A stretch of 47,681 bases of DNA from Bordetella parapertussis (GTDB taxonomy: Bacteria; Pseudomonadota; Gammaproteobacteria; Burkholderiales; SG8-41). The first letter of the stretch is position 1; each line of letters begins with the position of its first letter. A model generated the notes under the pieces. It worked only from the letters and a program-made list of their open reading frames with translations. It searched no databases and was not told the origin of the DNA. Where the stretch lies: positions 1 to 47,681 of the forward strand of contig CAMBSS010000009.1 in assembly GCA_945870465.1 (NCBI GenBank). The letters run 5' to 3'. Position numbers and translations under genes: made by a program. This document shows, in pieces, positions 17,241-25,379 of this stretch.

Positions 17241-18452
17241 ATGACCGCAATCAACGGACGCCATTTCCTGCAAATTCCCGGCCCGACCAATGTGCCGGAC
17301 CGCGTGCTGCGCGCCATCGACAACGCGACCATCGACCATCGCGGCCCCACGTTTCAGAAACTCGGCCAGGAAGTGCTCGCCGGCATGAAGCAGGTCTTCA
17401 AAACCAAATCGCCGGTTGTCATATTCCCGTCGTCGGGCACCGGCGCATGGGAGGCGGCTCTCGTGAATACATTGTCGGCCGGCGATACGGTGCTGATGTG
17501 CGAAACCGGTCACTTCGCCACGCTGTGGCACACCATGGCGACCAAGCTCGGCCTCAAACCCGAATTCATCGACGGCGACTGGCGCCATGGCGCCGATCCT
17601 GCCGCCATCGAAGCACGACTCGCAGCGGACAAGCAGCATGCGATCAAAGCCGTGTGCGTCGTGCATAACGAAACCTCGACCGGCGTCACTTCGCGCATCG
17701 GCGAAGTGCGCAAGGCAATCGACCGCGCAAAGCATCCGGCGCTCTTTCTCGTCGACACCATTTCGTCGCTCGGGTCGATCGACTATCGCCACGACGAATG
17801 GGGCGTCGACGTCACTGTCGCTGGTTCGCAAAAAGGCCTGATGCTGCCGCCCGGACTGTCGTTCAACGCGGTCAGCGACAAGGCGCTCGCCGCAGCTAAA
17901 ACTTCCAAGCTGCCGAAATCGTTCTGGAGCTGGGAAGACATGCTGGGACCCAACAAGACGGGGTTTTTCCCCTACACGCCGGCGACCAACCTGCTCTACG
18001 GTCTGCGCGAAGCGCTCAGCATGTTATTGGAAGACGGTCTCGACAATGTGTTCCAGCGCCACGACCGCCACGCCGAAGCAACACGCCGCGCAGTACGCGC
18101 CTGGGGACTCGAAATTCTCTGCCTGAACCCGGCGGAGTACTCGAGCGCGCTCACCGCCGTCCTGCTGCCCGAGGGCCGCAATGAAGTTGAGTTCCGCAAA
18201 ATCGTGCTCGACAATTTCAACATGTCGCTGGGCAGCGGGCTCGGCAAGGTCGCGGGCAAGGTGTTCCGCATCGGGCATCTCGGTGACTTTAACGACCTGA
18301 TGCTCGCGGGCACGCTGGCCGGCGTCGAAATGGGGCTGGAACTCGCCAACGTGCCGCACAAAAAAGGCGGCATTGCGACGGCAATGGATTATCTGGTGTT
18401 GACCAAGGCGCCGGGCGCCAAGCAACCGGCAGCCAAACTCAGCGTCGCCTGA
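17241..18452 (+). CDS. Serine-glyoxylate-type aminotransferase (class V, PLP)
   Basis: A 403-residue class V aminotransferase. It shows 'QIPGPTNVPDRVLRAI', 'DHRGPTF', 'FPSSGTGAWEAAL', 'HNETSTGV', 'FLVDTISSLGS' (PLP Asp) and 'VAGSQKGLMLPPGL', where Lys198 should form the Schiff base. This pattern matches serine-glyoxylate aminotransferase (glyoxylate + serine to glycine + hydroxypyruvate), the family of methylotroph SgaA; alanine-glyoxylate activity and other class V specificities remain possible. The divergent neighbour is a 2-hydroxyacid dehydrogenase, which could produce glyoxylate from glycolate. Only 94 bases separate the two starts, so they may share regulation. Confidence 0.9.
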   Translation: MTAINGRHFLQIPGPTNVPDRVLRAIDNATIDHRGPTFQKLGQEVLAGMKQVFKTKSPVVIFPSSGTGAWEAALVNTLSAGDTVLMCETGHFATLWHTMATKLGLKPEFIDGDWRHGADPAAIEARLAADKQHAIKAVCVVHNETSTGVTSRIGEVRKAIDRAKHPALFLVDTISSLGSIDYRHDEWGVDVTVAGSQKGLMLPPGLSFNAVSDKALAAAKTSKLPKSFWSWEDMLGPNKTGFFPYTPATNLLYGLREALSMLLEDGLDNVFQRHDRHAEATRRAVRAWGLEILCLNPAEYSSALTAVLLPEGRNEVEFRKIVLDNFNMSLGSGLGKVAGKVFRIGHLGDFNDLMLAGTLAGVEMGLELANVPHKKGGIATAMDYLVLTKAPGAKQPAAKLSVA

Positions 18453-18531
18453 GCAGCAGCACCCGGCGGCGCGGCGACATTGCGCCGGCGCCGACCGGCA
18501 TGAAATAAAGCGTACGTCTGGAGGCGACACT

Positions 18532-19500
18532 ATGCATCGCAAAGCCTGGACCGGCATTCTTGCCGCGCTCGCCGTTGCGGTATGCGCACCGGCGGCCGCG
18601 CAGAATTACCCCAACAAGCCGATCCGCTTTGTCGTGCCATTCGCGCCCGGTGGCGGTACCGATATAGTCGCGCGCGTGCTGGCGCAGCGGCTGAACGAAA
18701 CGCTCGGGCAGCCGGTCGTCGTCGACAATCGCGGCGGTGCCGGCAGCACGCTCGGCTCCGACATCGTATGCAAGGCGCCGGCTGACGGTTACACCATGTT
18801 GCTGGGCAATATCAGCCTCGCTTTCAACGCCTGGCTGTACAAATCCCTGCCCTATATTGCCGTGCGGGATCTCGCGGCGGTGTCCCTAGTGGCAGTGCAG
18901 CCCAATATCGTTGTGGTTCATCCGTCGGTGCCCGGCAAATCGCTCAAGGAGTTCACCGACTACACGCGCATGAATCCGGGCAAATTGTCATACGCGTCTG
19001 CCGGCGCCGGTTCCGGCACCCACCTGGCCGGTGAGATGCTGAAAGACCGCCTCAAGATCGACATGGTGCATATACCTTACAAAGGCACCGGCCCCGCAAT
19101 CACCGATCTCATCGGCGGCCAGGTGCAGGTGATGATCTCGACTTTCGCCTCGGCGCTGCCGCATGTACGTAGCGGCCGCCTGCGCGCACTGGGCGTGACC
19201 AGCGCCAAGCGTTCGCCGGCAACGCCCGACGTGCCAACGCTTATTGAAGCCGGCGTGCCCGATTATGACTACAGCACCTGGTACGCGCTCTTCATGCCGG
19301 CCCGCACCCCGCGCCCCGTGATCGACAAAATGAACCAGGCCACGCGCCAGGTGCTGGCGACCGACGATATGAAACAGAAATTCGACGCGCAGGGCGTGGA
19401 TGCGTGGTCGAGTACCGCGGCCGAACTCGGCGCGTACCTGCGTACGGAAACCGGGAAATGGGGCAAGGTGGTGCGCGCGGCAGGAATTCCGCAACTGTAA
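18532..19500 (+). CDS. Bug/TctC-family periplasmic solute-binding protein
   Basis: A 322-residue exported receptor. Signal peptide MHRKAWTGILAALAVAVCAP ending AAAQ, then the family start 'NYPNKPIRFVVPFAPGGGTD', 'RVLAQRLNETLGQPVVVDNR', 'GGAGSTLGSD', 'APADGYTMLLG' and 'VTSAKRSPATPDVPTLIEAG'. GGAGG at 18520-18524 fixes the ATG. The canonical GGGTD and ADGYT loops suggest a carboxylate ligand. It follows the aminotransferase by 79 bases and precedes a TIM-barrel isomerase, so it may belong with either. No cognate membrane subunits are in the window. Confidence 0.95.
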   Translation: MHRKAWTGILAALAVAVCAPAAAQNYPNKPIRFVVPFAPGGGTDIVARVLAQRLNETLGQPVVVDNRGGAGSTLGSDIVCKAPADGYTMLLGNISLAFNAWLYKSLPYIAVRDLAAVSLVAVQPNIVVVHPSVPGKSLKEFTDYTRMNPGKLSYASAGAGSGTHLAGEMLKDRLKIDMVHIPYKGTGPAITDLIGGQVQVMISTFASALPHVRSGRLRALGVTSAKRSPATPDVPTLIEAGVPDYDYSTWYALFMPARTPRPVIDKMNQATRQVLATDDMKQKFDAQGVDAWSSTAAELGAYLRTETGKWGKVVRAAGIPQL

Positions 19501-19618
19501 AGTGCGCGCTGCCTGACGGCACGCCATCGTGTGGTAGAGTTTCAGGACTAAATAACGGAATCCGCGGCGCCTGCGCGCGGCGATTTTCCGGTTAGAACAA
19601 ATTGGCGAGGAGCAAAAA

Positions 19619-20449
19619 TTGGGACTGCGCGAACGCATCGGCGTCGATCTGGGCCGCCGCATCAGGCTCGAGGAAGGCATCGAGTGGGCGGCGAAAAACC
19701 ATGTGCGCTATGTCGATATCCAGCTCGATACCGCGGACAACGCAGTTACCGCGTTCGACGACAAACGCGCCGATGCCGTGCGCAAGCTCGCGGCTAAACA
19801 CGGCGTCACCCTTGGCCTGCATACCCTGTCGGCGGTCAACGTCGCGGAATATTCGCCGTACGTAGGCGAAGCGGTCGATGCCTATCTCAAAAGCTACATC
19901 GATATCTATCCCAAGCTCGGCGCAAAGTGGATCGTGGTGCACGCCGGCTATCATTTCACTTCCGACGTTGAAATGCGCATGGAAGCCGGCTGCGCGCGCC
20001 TGCAGCGCATGGTCGACTACGCGGAGAAAAAAGGCGCGGTCCTGTACCTCGAAAATCTGAACAACGAACCGGCCGACGCCGAAGTGCATTACCTCGCGCA
20101 CACTGTCGCCGAATGGCAGTATTACTTCGACCGCATCAAGTCGCCCAATTTCCGCATGTCGTTCACCGCGAACCACGCGCACCTCGTGCCGGATGGCGTC
20201 GACGGATTCATCGACGCCATCGATTTTTCGCGCGTCGGCGAAGTGCGCCTTGCCGACTGCAAGCGGCTTGGCAAGGAAGAACATCTGAACCCGGGCGAAG
20301 GCAATCTCGACTTCGGCAATATGTTCAAACGCATCGAAGCCAAAGGCTTCAAGGGTCATTATACGAACGCGTTCGGCACGCTCGAAGATATGCTGGCCGG
20401 CCGCGAATACGAACTCAAAAAAGCACACGAAGCCGGCGTCGCTGTTTAG
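19619..20449 (+). CDS. TIM-barrel sugar-phosphate isomerase/epimerase family protein
   Basis: A 276-residue xylose-isomerase-like TIM barrel (AP endonuclease family 2 fold). Likely metal ligands are in 'VVHAGYHF', 'LENLNNEP', 'MSFTANHAHLV' and 'VRLADCKRLGKEEHLNPGEG', the last being the D...H.PGEG motif typical of the family. The start is a TTG at 19619 preceded by GAGGAG; no ATG fits better. Such proteins isomerise or epimerise sugars, inosose or hydroxyacids, or dehydrate related compounds, and substrate cannot be predicted. It is embedded in an array of Bug receptors (18532, 20481, 21490, 22492), suggesting a role on the compound taken up. Confidence 0.88.
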   Translation: MGLRERIGVDLGRRIRLEEGIEWAAKNHVRYVDIQLDTADNAVTAFDDKRADAVRKLAAKHGVTLGLHTLSAVNVAEYSPYVGEAVDAYLKSYIDIYPKLGAKWIVVHAGYHFTSDVEMRMEAGCARLQRMVDYAEKKGAVLYLENLNNEPADAEVHYLAHTVAEWQYYFDRIKSPNFRMSFTANHAHLVPDGVDGFIDAIDFSRVGEVRLADCKRLGKEEHLNPGEGNLDFGNMFKRIEAKGFKGHYTNAFGTLEDMLAGREYELKKAHEAGVAV

Positions 20450-20480
20450 TATTCGCCGCGACCGGCCAGCGAGGAGAAGC

Positions 20481-21452
20481 ATGAAGTTATCGTTGTTCGC
20501 GGCCGCCGTTTGTTGCGCAAATTGCGCTCTTGTCCACGCGCAAACCGCCACCGGCTTTCCGTCCAAACCTATCCGCCTGATCGTGCCGCAGGGCGCCGGC
20601 GGGCAGAACGACATCCAGGCGCGCCTGATCGCGCAAAAAATTTCCGACGCGTTCGGCCAGCCCGTGGTGGTCGACAATCGCCCGGGCGCGGCGGGCGCCA
20701 TCGGCTTCGAGATCTCGGTGAAAGCGCCGGCCGACGGTTATACGCTGCTGCTCGGTTCTATCAGCACGCTTGCCGTGCTGCCGTCGATGCCGAACAAACC
20801 GAAATACGACGTGCTGAAAGATTTCGCGCCGGTCACTTTGATTTCGACTTCACCTTATGTGCTCGTCGTCCACCCGTCGGTGCAGGCGCAGTCGGTAAAA
20901 GAACTTGTCACTCTCGCCAAGGCGCGGCCCGGCGCGCTCACCTACGCGTCCAGCGGCACCGGCAGCGGCCTGCATCTCGCCACCGAACTTTTCAAATCGA
21001 AAGCCGGAATCGACATGGTGCACGTGCCGTACAAGGGTTCGGGGCCGGCTACCATCGAACTCGTCGCCGGACAGGTGCTTGTGATGTTCAACAATATTCT
21101 GCCGGCGATGCCGCAAATTAAAAGCGGGCGGCTGCGCGCGCTCGCGGTAACAACCGCCAAGCGCTCGGCCGCGATGCCTGAGCTGCCTACCATCGCTGAA
21201 TCCGGCTATGCCGGATTCGAGGCCAGCTCGTGGCAGGGCATCGTGACCATCGCCGGCACGCCGCAGCCGGTGATGCGGCGGTTGCATGCCGAAATCGTCA
21301 AAGCGCTGCAATCGCCCGAAGCGAAAAGCCAGATCGGCGGCCAAGGCAGCGAAATCGTCGCCAACACACCGCAGGAATTTACCAGCTTCATCCAGCAAGA
21401 GCTCGACAAATGGTCGAAAGTCATCAAGACAGCCGCGGTGCGCGCCGATTGA
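20481..21452 (+). CDS. Bug/TctC-family periplasmic solute-binding protein
   Basis: A 323-residue exported receptor. Signal peptide MKLSLFAAAVCCANCALVHA, mature start near QTATGFPSKPIRLIVPQGAG. The first ligand loop reads GAGGQNDIQARL instead of PGGGTD, keeping the Asp; 'APADGYTLLLGS', 'YKGSGPATIELVAGQ' and 'VTTAKRSAAMPELPTIAESG' are typical. GAGGAG at 20470-20475 fixes the ATG. First of three consecutive Bug genes (20481, 21490, 22492), with 30-40 base gaps that argue for one transcript. Confidence 0.95.
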   Translation: MKLSLFAAAVCCANCALVHAQTATGFPSKPIRLIVPQGAGGQNDIQARLIAQKISDAFGQPVVVDNRPGAAGAIGFEISVKAPADGYTLLLGSISTLAVLPSMPNKPKYDVLKDFAPVTLISTSPYVLVVHPSVQAQSVKELVTLAKARPGALTYASSGTGSGLHLATELFKSKAGIDMVHVPYKGSGPATIELVAGQVLVMFNNILPAMPQIKSGRLRALAVTTAKRSAAMPELPTIAESGYAGFEASSWQGIVTIAGTPQPVMRRLHAEIVKALQSPEAKSQIGGQGSEIVANTPQEFTSFIQQELDKWSKVIKTAAVRAD

Positions 21453-21489
21453 AGTCCGCCGCTTTTTGCGTTTTACCAAGGAGGAACAC

Positions 21490-22458
21490 ATGAAAATCGC
21501 TTCTGCCTGCCTGCTCGCTGTCATTTCGACGCTGATGACCGGCGGCGCTTCGGCGCAGCAATTCCCGACCAAGCCGATCCGCCTGTTGGTCGGCTTCGCG
21601 CCGGGCGGCGGCACCGATATCGTCGGCCGCGTGATCGGCCAGAAACTGTCGGAATGGTGGGGCCAGCAGGTCGTGGTCGAGAACCGCGCCGGCGCGACCG
21701 GCACCATCGCCGCCGATTTCGTCTCGAAAGCCGCGCCCGACGGCTACACGCTGCTCATGGGACACGTCAATTCCAATGCGATCGCGCCCACGCTATTCAA
21801 AAAACTGCCATATGACGCGGTGAAAGATTTCGCGTCCGTCACCTACATCGGCTATGTGCCCAACGTGCTGACCGTGCATCCGTCGCTGCCGGTGAAGTCG
21901 GTAAAAGACCTGGTCGCACTCGCCAAAACGCGGCCGGGCGAGTTGACCTGTGCATCTTCAGGCACGGGCAGCACCCAGCACCTGGCGCTCGAACTGTTCA
22001 TGACTTTGACGGGCGTCAAAATCATCCACGTGCCGTACAAAGGCAGCGGCCAGGCCATCGTCGATCTGGTTGCAGGACAGGTGCAGATGAATTTCGACAC
22101 CATGCCGCCCGTCATCGATCACATCAAATCGAACCGGCTGCGTGCGCTCGCTGTCACCACGCCCAAACGCGCGTCGCAGCTGCCCGACATTCCGACGCTC
22201 GACGAAACCGGGCTCAAAGGCTTCGAGATGACCAACTGGTACGGGATAGTTGCGCCGGCCGGCGTGCCGCGCGATATCATCAATAAGATGAGCGCCGACA
22301 TCAACAAGGCCCTCCAGGACCCCGGCGTACGCAAACGCTTGGTCGACGTCGGCACGGAAATCGGCGGCGGTTCGCCGGAATCGTTCGACAATTTCATCAA
22401 AACCGAAATCGCGAAATACACCAAGCTGGTCAAAGCCGCCAACGTGCAGCTTGACTAG
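21490..22458 (+). CDS. Bug/TctC-family periplasmic solute-binding protein
   Basis: A 322-residue exported receptor with signal peptide MKIASACLLAVISTLMTGGA ending in SAQQ. It carries 'GFAPGGGTDIVGRVIGQKL', 'APDGYTLLMGHVNSNA', 'YKGSGQAIVDLVAGQ' and 'YGIVAPAGVPRDIINK'. The ribosome site is AAGGAGG. Its sequence is visibly closer to the next gene (22492; shared GGGTDI-GR, SGQ-IVDL and GIVAPA segments) than to the other Bugs, indicating a local tandem duplication. Confidence 0.95.
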   Translation: MKIASACLLAVISTLMTGGASAQQFPTKPIRLLVGFAPGGGTDIVGRVIGQKLSEWWGQQVVVENRAGATGTIAADFVSKAAPDGYTLLMGHVNSNAIAPTLFKKLPYDAVKDFASVTYIGYVPNVLTVHPSLPVKSVKDLVALAKTRPGELTCASSGTGSTQHLALELFMTLTGVKIIHVPYKGSGQAIVDLVAGQVQMNFDTMPPVIDHIKSNRLRALAVTTPKRASQLPDIPTLDETGLKGFEMTNWYGIVAPAGVPRDIINKMSADINKALQDPGVRKRLVDVGTEIGGGSPESFDNFIKTEIAKYTKLVKAANVQLD

Positions 22459-22491
22459 GTCCCGTGCAACCGGCCGTCCGGAGGAGAACCC

Positions 22492-23463
22492 ATGAAACCC
22501 CGCTCACAACTCTTGATCGCGCTGTGCTTGCTGTGCGCCACGGGCGGCACCGCGCTCGCCCAGAGTTACCCCACCAAACCGATCCGCATGATGATCGGCT
22601 TTCCGCCCGGCGGCGGCACCGACATCATCGGCCGCATCGTCGCGCAAAAACTCAGTGAAGCGCTCGGCCAGCAGATCATCGTCGACAACCGCGGCGGCGC
22701 CAGCGGCCAGCTTGCGGCGGAACTCTTGTCGCGGGCCGCCCCCGACGGTTACACCATCATGATGGCGCACATCGCGGCGGTCTCCATCCTGCCGTCGCTG
22801 GTCAGCAAGCTGCCATACGACGCACAAAAAGATTTTGCCCCGGTATCGCTTTCCGCCATCGGCCCCAACCTGCTGGTGGTGCATCCTTCGGTGCCGGTCA
22901 GAACGGTCAAGGAACTCATCGCACTGGCGAAGGCGCGGCCGGGCCAACTGCAGTACGCGTCTCCCGGCGCCGGCACCGTGCAACATCTCGCCGGCGAGTT
23001 GTTCAAGCTGCAGGCCAAAGTCGACATGCTGCACGTGCCGTACAAGGGCAGCGGGCAATCGATCGTCGATCTCATCGGCGGCCACGTCCATCTCGATTTC
23101 GATGCGGTGCCGCCGGTCATCAATCACGTGCGCCAGGGCAAATTGCGCGCGCTGGCCGTCACTTCGGCAAAGCGTTTTTCGCTGCTGCCCGACATGCCGA
23201 CCGTCGAGGAATCCGGCGTGCCGGGTTTCGACATGAGCACCTGGTGGGGCATAGTCGCACCCGCGGCGGTGAGCAAAGACATCATCAACAGGCTGCATAC
23301 CGAGATGGTGAAAGCGATCCGCCAGCCCGATGCGAAAGAGAAAATTTCGGGCGTGGGCGCGGACATCGTCGGCAATACGCCGGAAGAGTTCGCCGCGTTC
23401 ATCCGCACCGAAACCGAAAAATACGCGCGCATCGTCAAAGCCGCCAACATCAAGATCGATTAG
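22492..23463 (+). CDS. Bug/TctC-family periplasmic solute-binding protein
   Basis: A 323-residue exported receptor: signal peptide MKPRSQLLIALCLLCATGGT ending ALAQ, then 'SYPTKPIRMMIGFPPGGGTD', 'RIVAQKLSEALGQQIIVDNR', 'APDGYTIMMAHIAAVS', 'YKGSGQSIVDLIGGH' and 'WGIVAPAAVSKDIINR'. GGAGGAG precedes the ATG. A likely tandem paralogue of 21490. Its stop (23461-23463) abuts the start of the crotonase gene with no gap, a strong hint that receptor and crotonase act on the same compound. Confidence 0.95.
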   Translation: MKPRSQLLIALCLLCATGGTALAQSYPTKPIRMMIGFPPGGGTDIIGRIVAQKLSEALGQQIIVDNRGGASGQLAAELLSRAAPDGYTIMMAHIAAVSILPSLVSKLPYDAQKDFAPVSLSAIGPNLLVVHPSVPVRTVKELIALAKARPGQLQYASPGAGTVQHLAGELFKLQAKVDMLHVPYKGSGQSIVDLIGGHVHLDFDAVPPVINHVRQGKLRALAVTSAKRFSLLPDMPTVEESGVPGFDMSTWWGIVAPAAVSKDIINRLHTEMVKAIRQPDAKEKISGVGADIVGNTPEEFAAFIRTETEKYARIVKAANIKID

Positions 23464-24249
23464 ATGACGGTAATGCTACCGGTGCTGATCACGCGCGAAG
23501 GCGCGATTGCGACAGTCGCGCTGAATAACCCGGCGAAACTCAACGCGCTGAACAAGCCGATGTGGGAGGCCTTGGGCGCGGCGATGCGCGAGTTGTCCGC
23601 CGACGATGCGCTGCGCTGCGTCGTGCTGCGCGGTGCAGGCGACAAGGCGTTTGCGGCCGGCGCCGACATTTCCGAGTTTGCGACTACGCGCGCCGATGCG
23701 CGGCAGGCAAAAGAGTACGGCGAACTCATCCACCAGACGATGCAGGCGGTCGCGCGCTGCCGCCATCCGGTCATCGCCCTGATCAAGGGCGCGTGCGTCG
23801 GCGGCGGCCTTGAAATCGCGGCGATGTGCGATATGCGCATCTGCGGCGAATCCAGCCGCTTCGGGGTGCCGATCAAGAACCTCGGGCTCACCATGGGCTA
23901 CGGCGAATTGCAGGGCGTGCTGGCGCTGGTCGGACGCGCGGTGGCGCTGGAAATCCTGCTCGAAGGCCGCGTGTTCGACGCGGCGGAAGCGCTGCAAAAA
24001 CGGCTCGTCAACCGCGTCGTCGCGGATGCCGACGTTGAGAGAGAAGCTTACGCCCTTGCTGCACGCATCGCCGCCGGAGCGCCGCTGGTCGCGCGCTGGC
24101 ACAAACAATTCATCGAGCGGCTGACTGTCATGCCGCAGGTTCCGCCGTCTGAGTGGGATGAGGGATACGCGTGCTTCGACACGGCAGACTACCGCGCAGG
24201 AGTCGCGGCCTTCCTCGCCAAGGCCAAGCCGGAATTCGAAGGACGTTGA
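23464..24249 (+). CDS. Enoyl-CoA hydratase/isomerase (crotonase) family protein
   Basis: A 261-residue crotonase-fold protein. Oxyanion-hole segments are 'AFAAGADISEF' and 'GACVGGGLEIAA'. The region normally holding the two catalytic Glu residues reads 'FGVPIKNLGLTMGYGELQGV', so the first Glu position is Lys, and only a shifted Glu is seen later. It is a paralogue of 2535-3317, sharing this atypical active-site pattern, and is more likely a member of a specialised crotonase group than a textbook hydratase. The ATG directly follows the Bug stop; its own stop overlaps the next ATG (TGATG), so Bug, crotonase and hydrolase are coupled. Confidence 0.9.
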   Translation: MTVMLPVLITREGAIATVALNNPAKLNALNKPMWEALGAAMRELSADDALRCVVLRGAGDKAFAAGADISEFATTRADARQAKEYGELIHQTMQAVARCRHPVIALIKGACVGGGLEIAAMCDMRICGESSRFGVPIKNLGLTMGYGELQGVLALVGRAVALEILLEGRVFDAAEALQKRLVNRVVADADVEREAYALAARIAAGAPLVARWHKQFIERLTVMPQVPPSEWDEGYACFDTADYRAGVAAFLAKAKPEFEGR

Positions 24250-24989
24250 TGCGATTGATAGTCCTGCTGGCGATGTTCGTCGCCGCGTCACTTGTGCAGG
24301 CGCAACCCGATTACGCCCGTGAAAAGCGCTGGGCCGAAGAAATCACACCTACTCTGGTGGTGGGCGACGCCGTTTATCTGGCGCAAAAATCCGGGCACAA
24401 ATTTCTCACCATCTACACCGACGTGAAACCGGCACGCGCCGCCGTGATCGTCGTGCACGGGCTCGGCGTGCATCCGGACTGGGCGCTGATCGGCGCTTTG
24501 CGCAGCGGCCTCGCCGACCACCAGTACGCGACGCTGTCAGTGCAGATGCCGGTGCTCGCCGCCGGCGCGCTGGGCGGAGAGTATCCGGCGTTGTTTCCCG
24601 ACGCGGCCGAGCGGCTGCAGGCCGCCGTCGCATTTCTCAAGGCCAAAGGCCATCGCAAAATCGCACTGGCCGCGCACAGCATGGGCGCGCGCATGAGCAA
24701 CTTCTTTCTGACTGGTACGCCGGATAACGGCATCGACGCCTGGGTTGCCATCGGCATCAGCAGCGGGGACTTCACGAATGCGGGAAAACTGCGCATGCCG
24801 ATACTCGACATTTACGGCGAGCGCGATTTTCCGCAGGTGCGACAGAAGGCCTCTGAGCGCGAGACCGTGTTGAAAACGCTCAAAGGCTCGGCGCAAATCG
24901 AAGTCGCGGGCGCCGACCATTACTTCGCGGGCAGCGAGCGCGAACTCGTTACGCGGGTACAGCAGTTCCTCGACAACCGGCTGCGCTAG
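24249..24989 (+). CDS. Exported alpha/beta-hydrolase (DUF3530-like)
   Basis: A 246-residue protein with an N-terminal signal peptide (MRLIVLLAMFVAASLVQAQ) followed by an alpha/beta-hydrolase fold. 'VIVVHGLGVHPDW' is the oxyanion region, 'ALAAHSMGARM' the nucleophile elbow (Ser144), 'DIYGERDFPQV' supplies the acid and 'GADHYFAG' the His. The length and HSMGA motif suit DUF3530-type hydrolases, usually of unknown substrate. It overlaps the crotonase stop by one base. A periplasmic esterase could release a carboxylate for the Bug receptors encoded upstream; this is inference. Confidence 0.8.
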   Translation: MRLIVLLAMFVAASLVQAQPDYAREKRWAEEITPTLVVGDAVYLAQKSGHKFLTIYTDVKPARAAVIVVHGLGVHPDWALIGALRSGLADHQYATLSVQMPVLAAGALGGEYPALFPDAAERLQAAVAFLKAKGHRKIALAAHSMGARMSNFFLTGTPDNGIDAWVAIGISSGDFTNAGKLRMPILDIYGERDFPQVRQKASERETVLKTLKGSAQIEVAGADHYFAGSERELVTRVQQFLDNRLR

Positions 24990-24992
24990 GCG

Positions 24993-25061
24993 CTGACACT
25001 GTTGGTCGGCATCCTGTTCCTGAAGGAAACCGGGAACCACAAGGTGCGCGTCAACTTGTAG
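24993..25061 (+). pseudogene. Possible 3' remnant of an MFS transporter gene
   Basis: Starting four bases after the hydrolase stop, an in-frame stretch with no start codon reads LTLLVGILFLKETGNHKVRV then NL and stop. Hydrophobic helix followed by 'FLKET' and a short basic tail is the typical C-terminus of major-facilitator transporters. No upstream part of such a gene exists because the hydrolase gene occupies that space, so this may be debris from a deletion or replacement. Twenty-two residues are too few for certainty. Confidence 0.35.
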
Positions 25062-25379
25062 CCGCTCCGTAGTTGCATCAATCTTTTCGCGTGCGGAGCC
25101 ACGTTGATGCACCCCATCGCGCACTCTGGAAGCCACCACCCGGCCCGCGCAAGACAATGAAATGTCACAGCGTCTTGTTTTTATTATGTTTTCTCTTTAA
25201 ATTGCATATCCAAACGGCATAAAACCGCTCGGCCTTTACCTTCGGAAAAGTAAGAATTTCGTAAGGATTTCATTAGGGTTTTCCCGCATACTGTATTTGC
25301 GTAAAAAAATAACTAAGTAGATACGTTGCAGTTCTGGCGGCAGTAATCGCTACCGCCGTCAACTTCAAGGAGGAGCTTC
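25062..25379 (+). promoter_or_regulatory. AT-rich leader of the sodium symporter operon with 11-bp direct repeats
   Basis: This 318-base stretch has no defensible gene. From about 25165 it becomes AT-rich. Two adjacent direct repeats, GTAAGAATTTC (25250-25260) and GTAAGGATTTC (25261-25271), differ at one base and look like a tandem activator site. ACTGTATTTGCGTAAAAAAA follows, and an AAGGAGGAG ribosome site (25367-25375) precedes the DUF4212 start. The -35/-10 elements are not clear, which would fit an activator-dependent promoter. Confidence 0.45.

Noticed and set aside
18453..18531. GC-rich stem-like sequence (CGGCGCGGCG / GCGCCGGCGCCG) as a terminator after the aminotransferase
   Set aside because: No T-run follows and the pairing is ambiguous in such GC-rich sequence.
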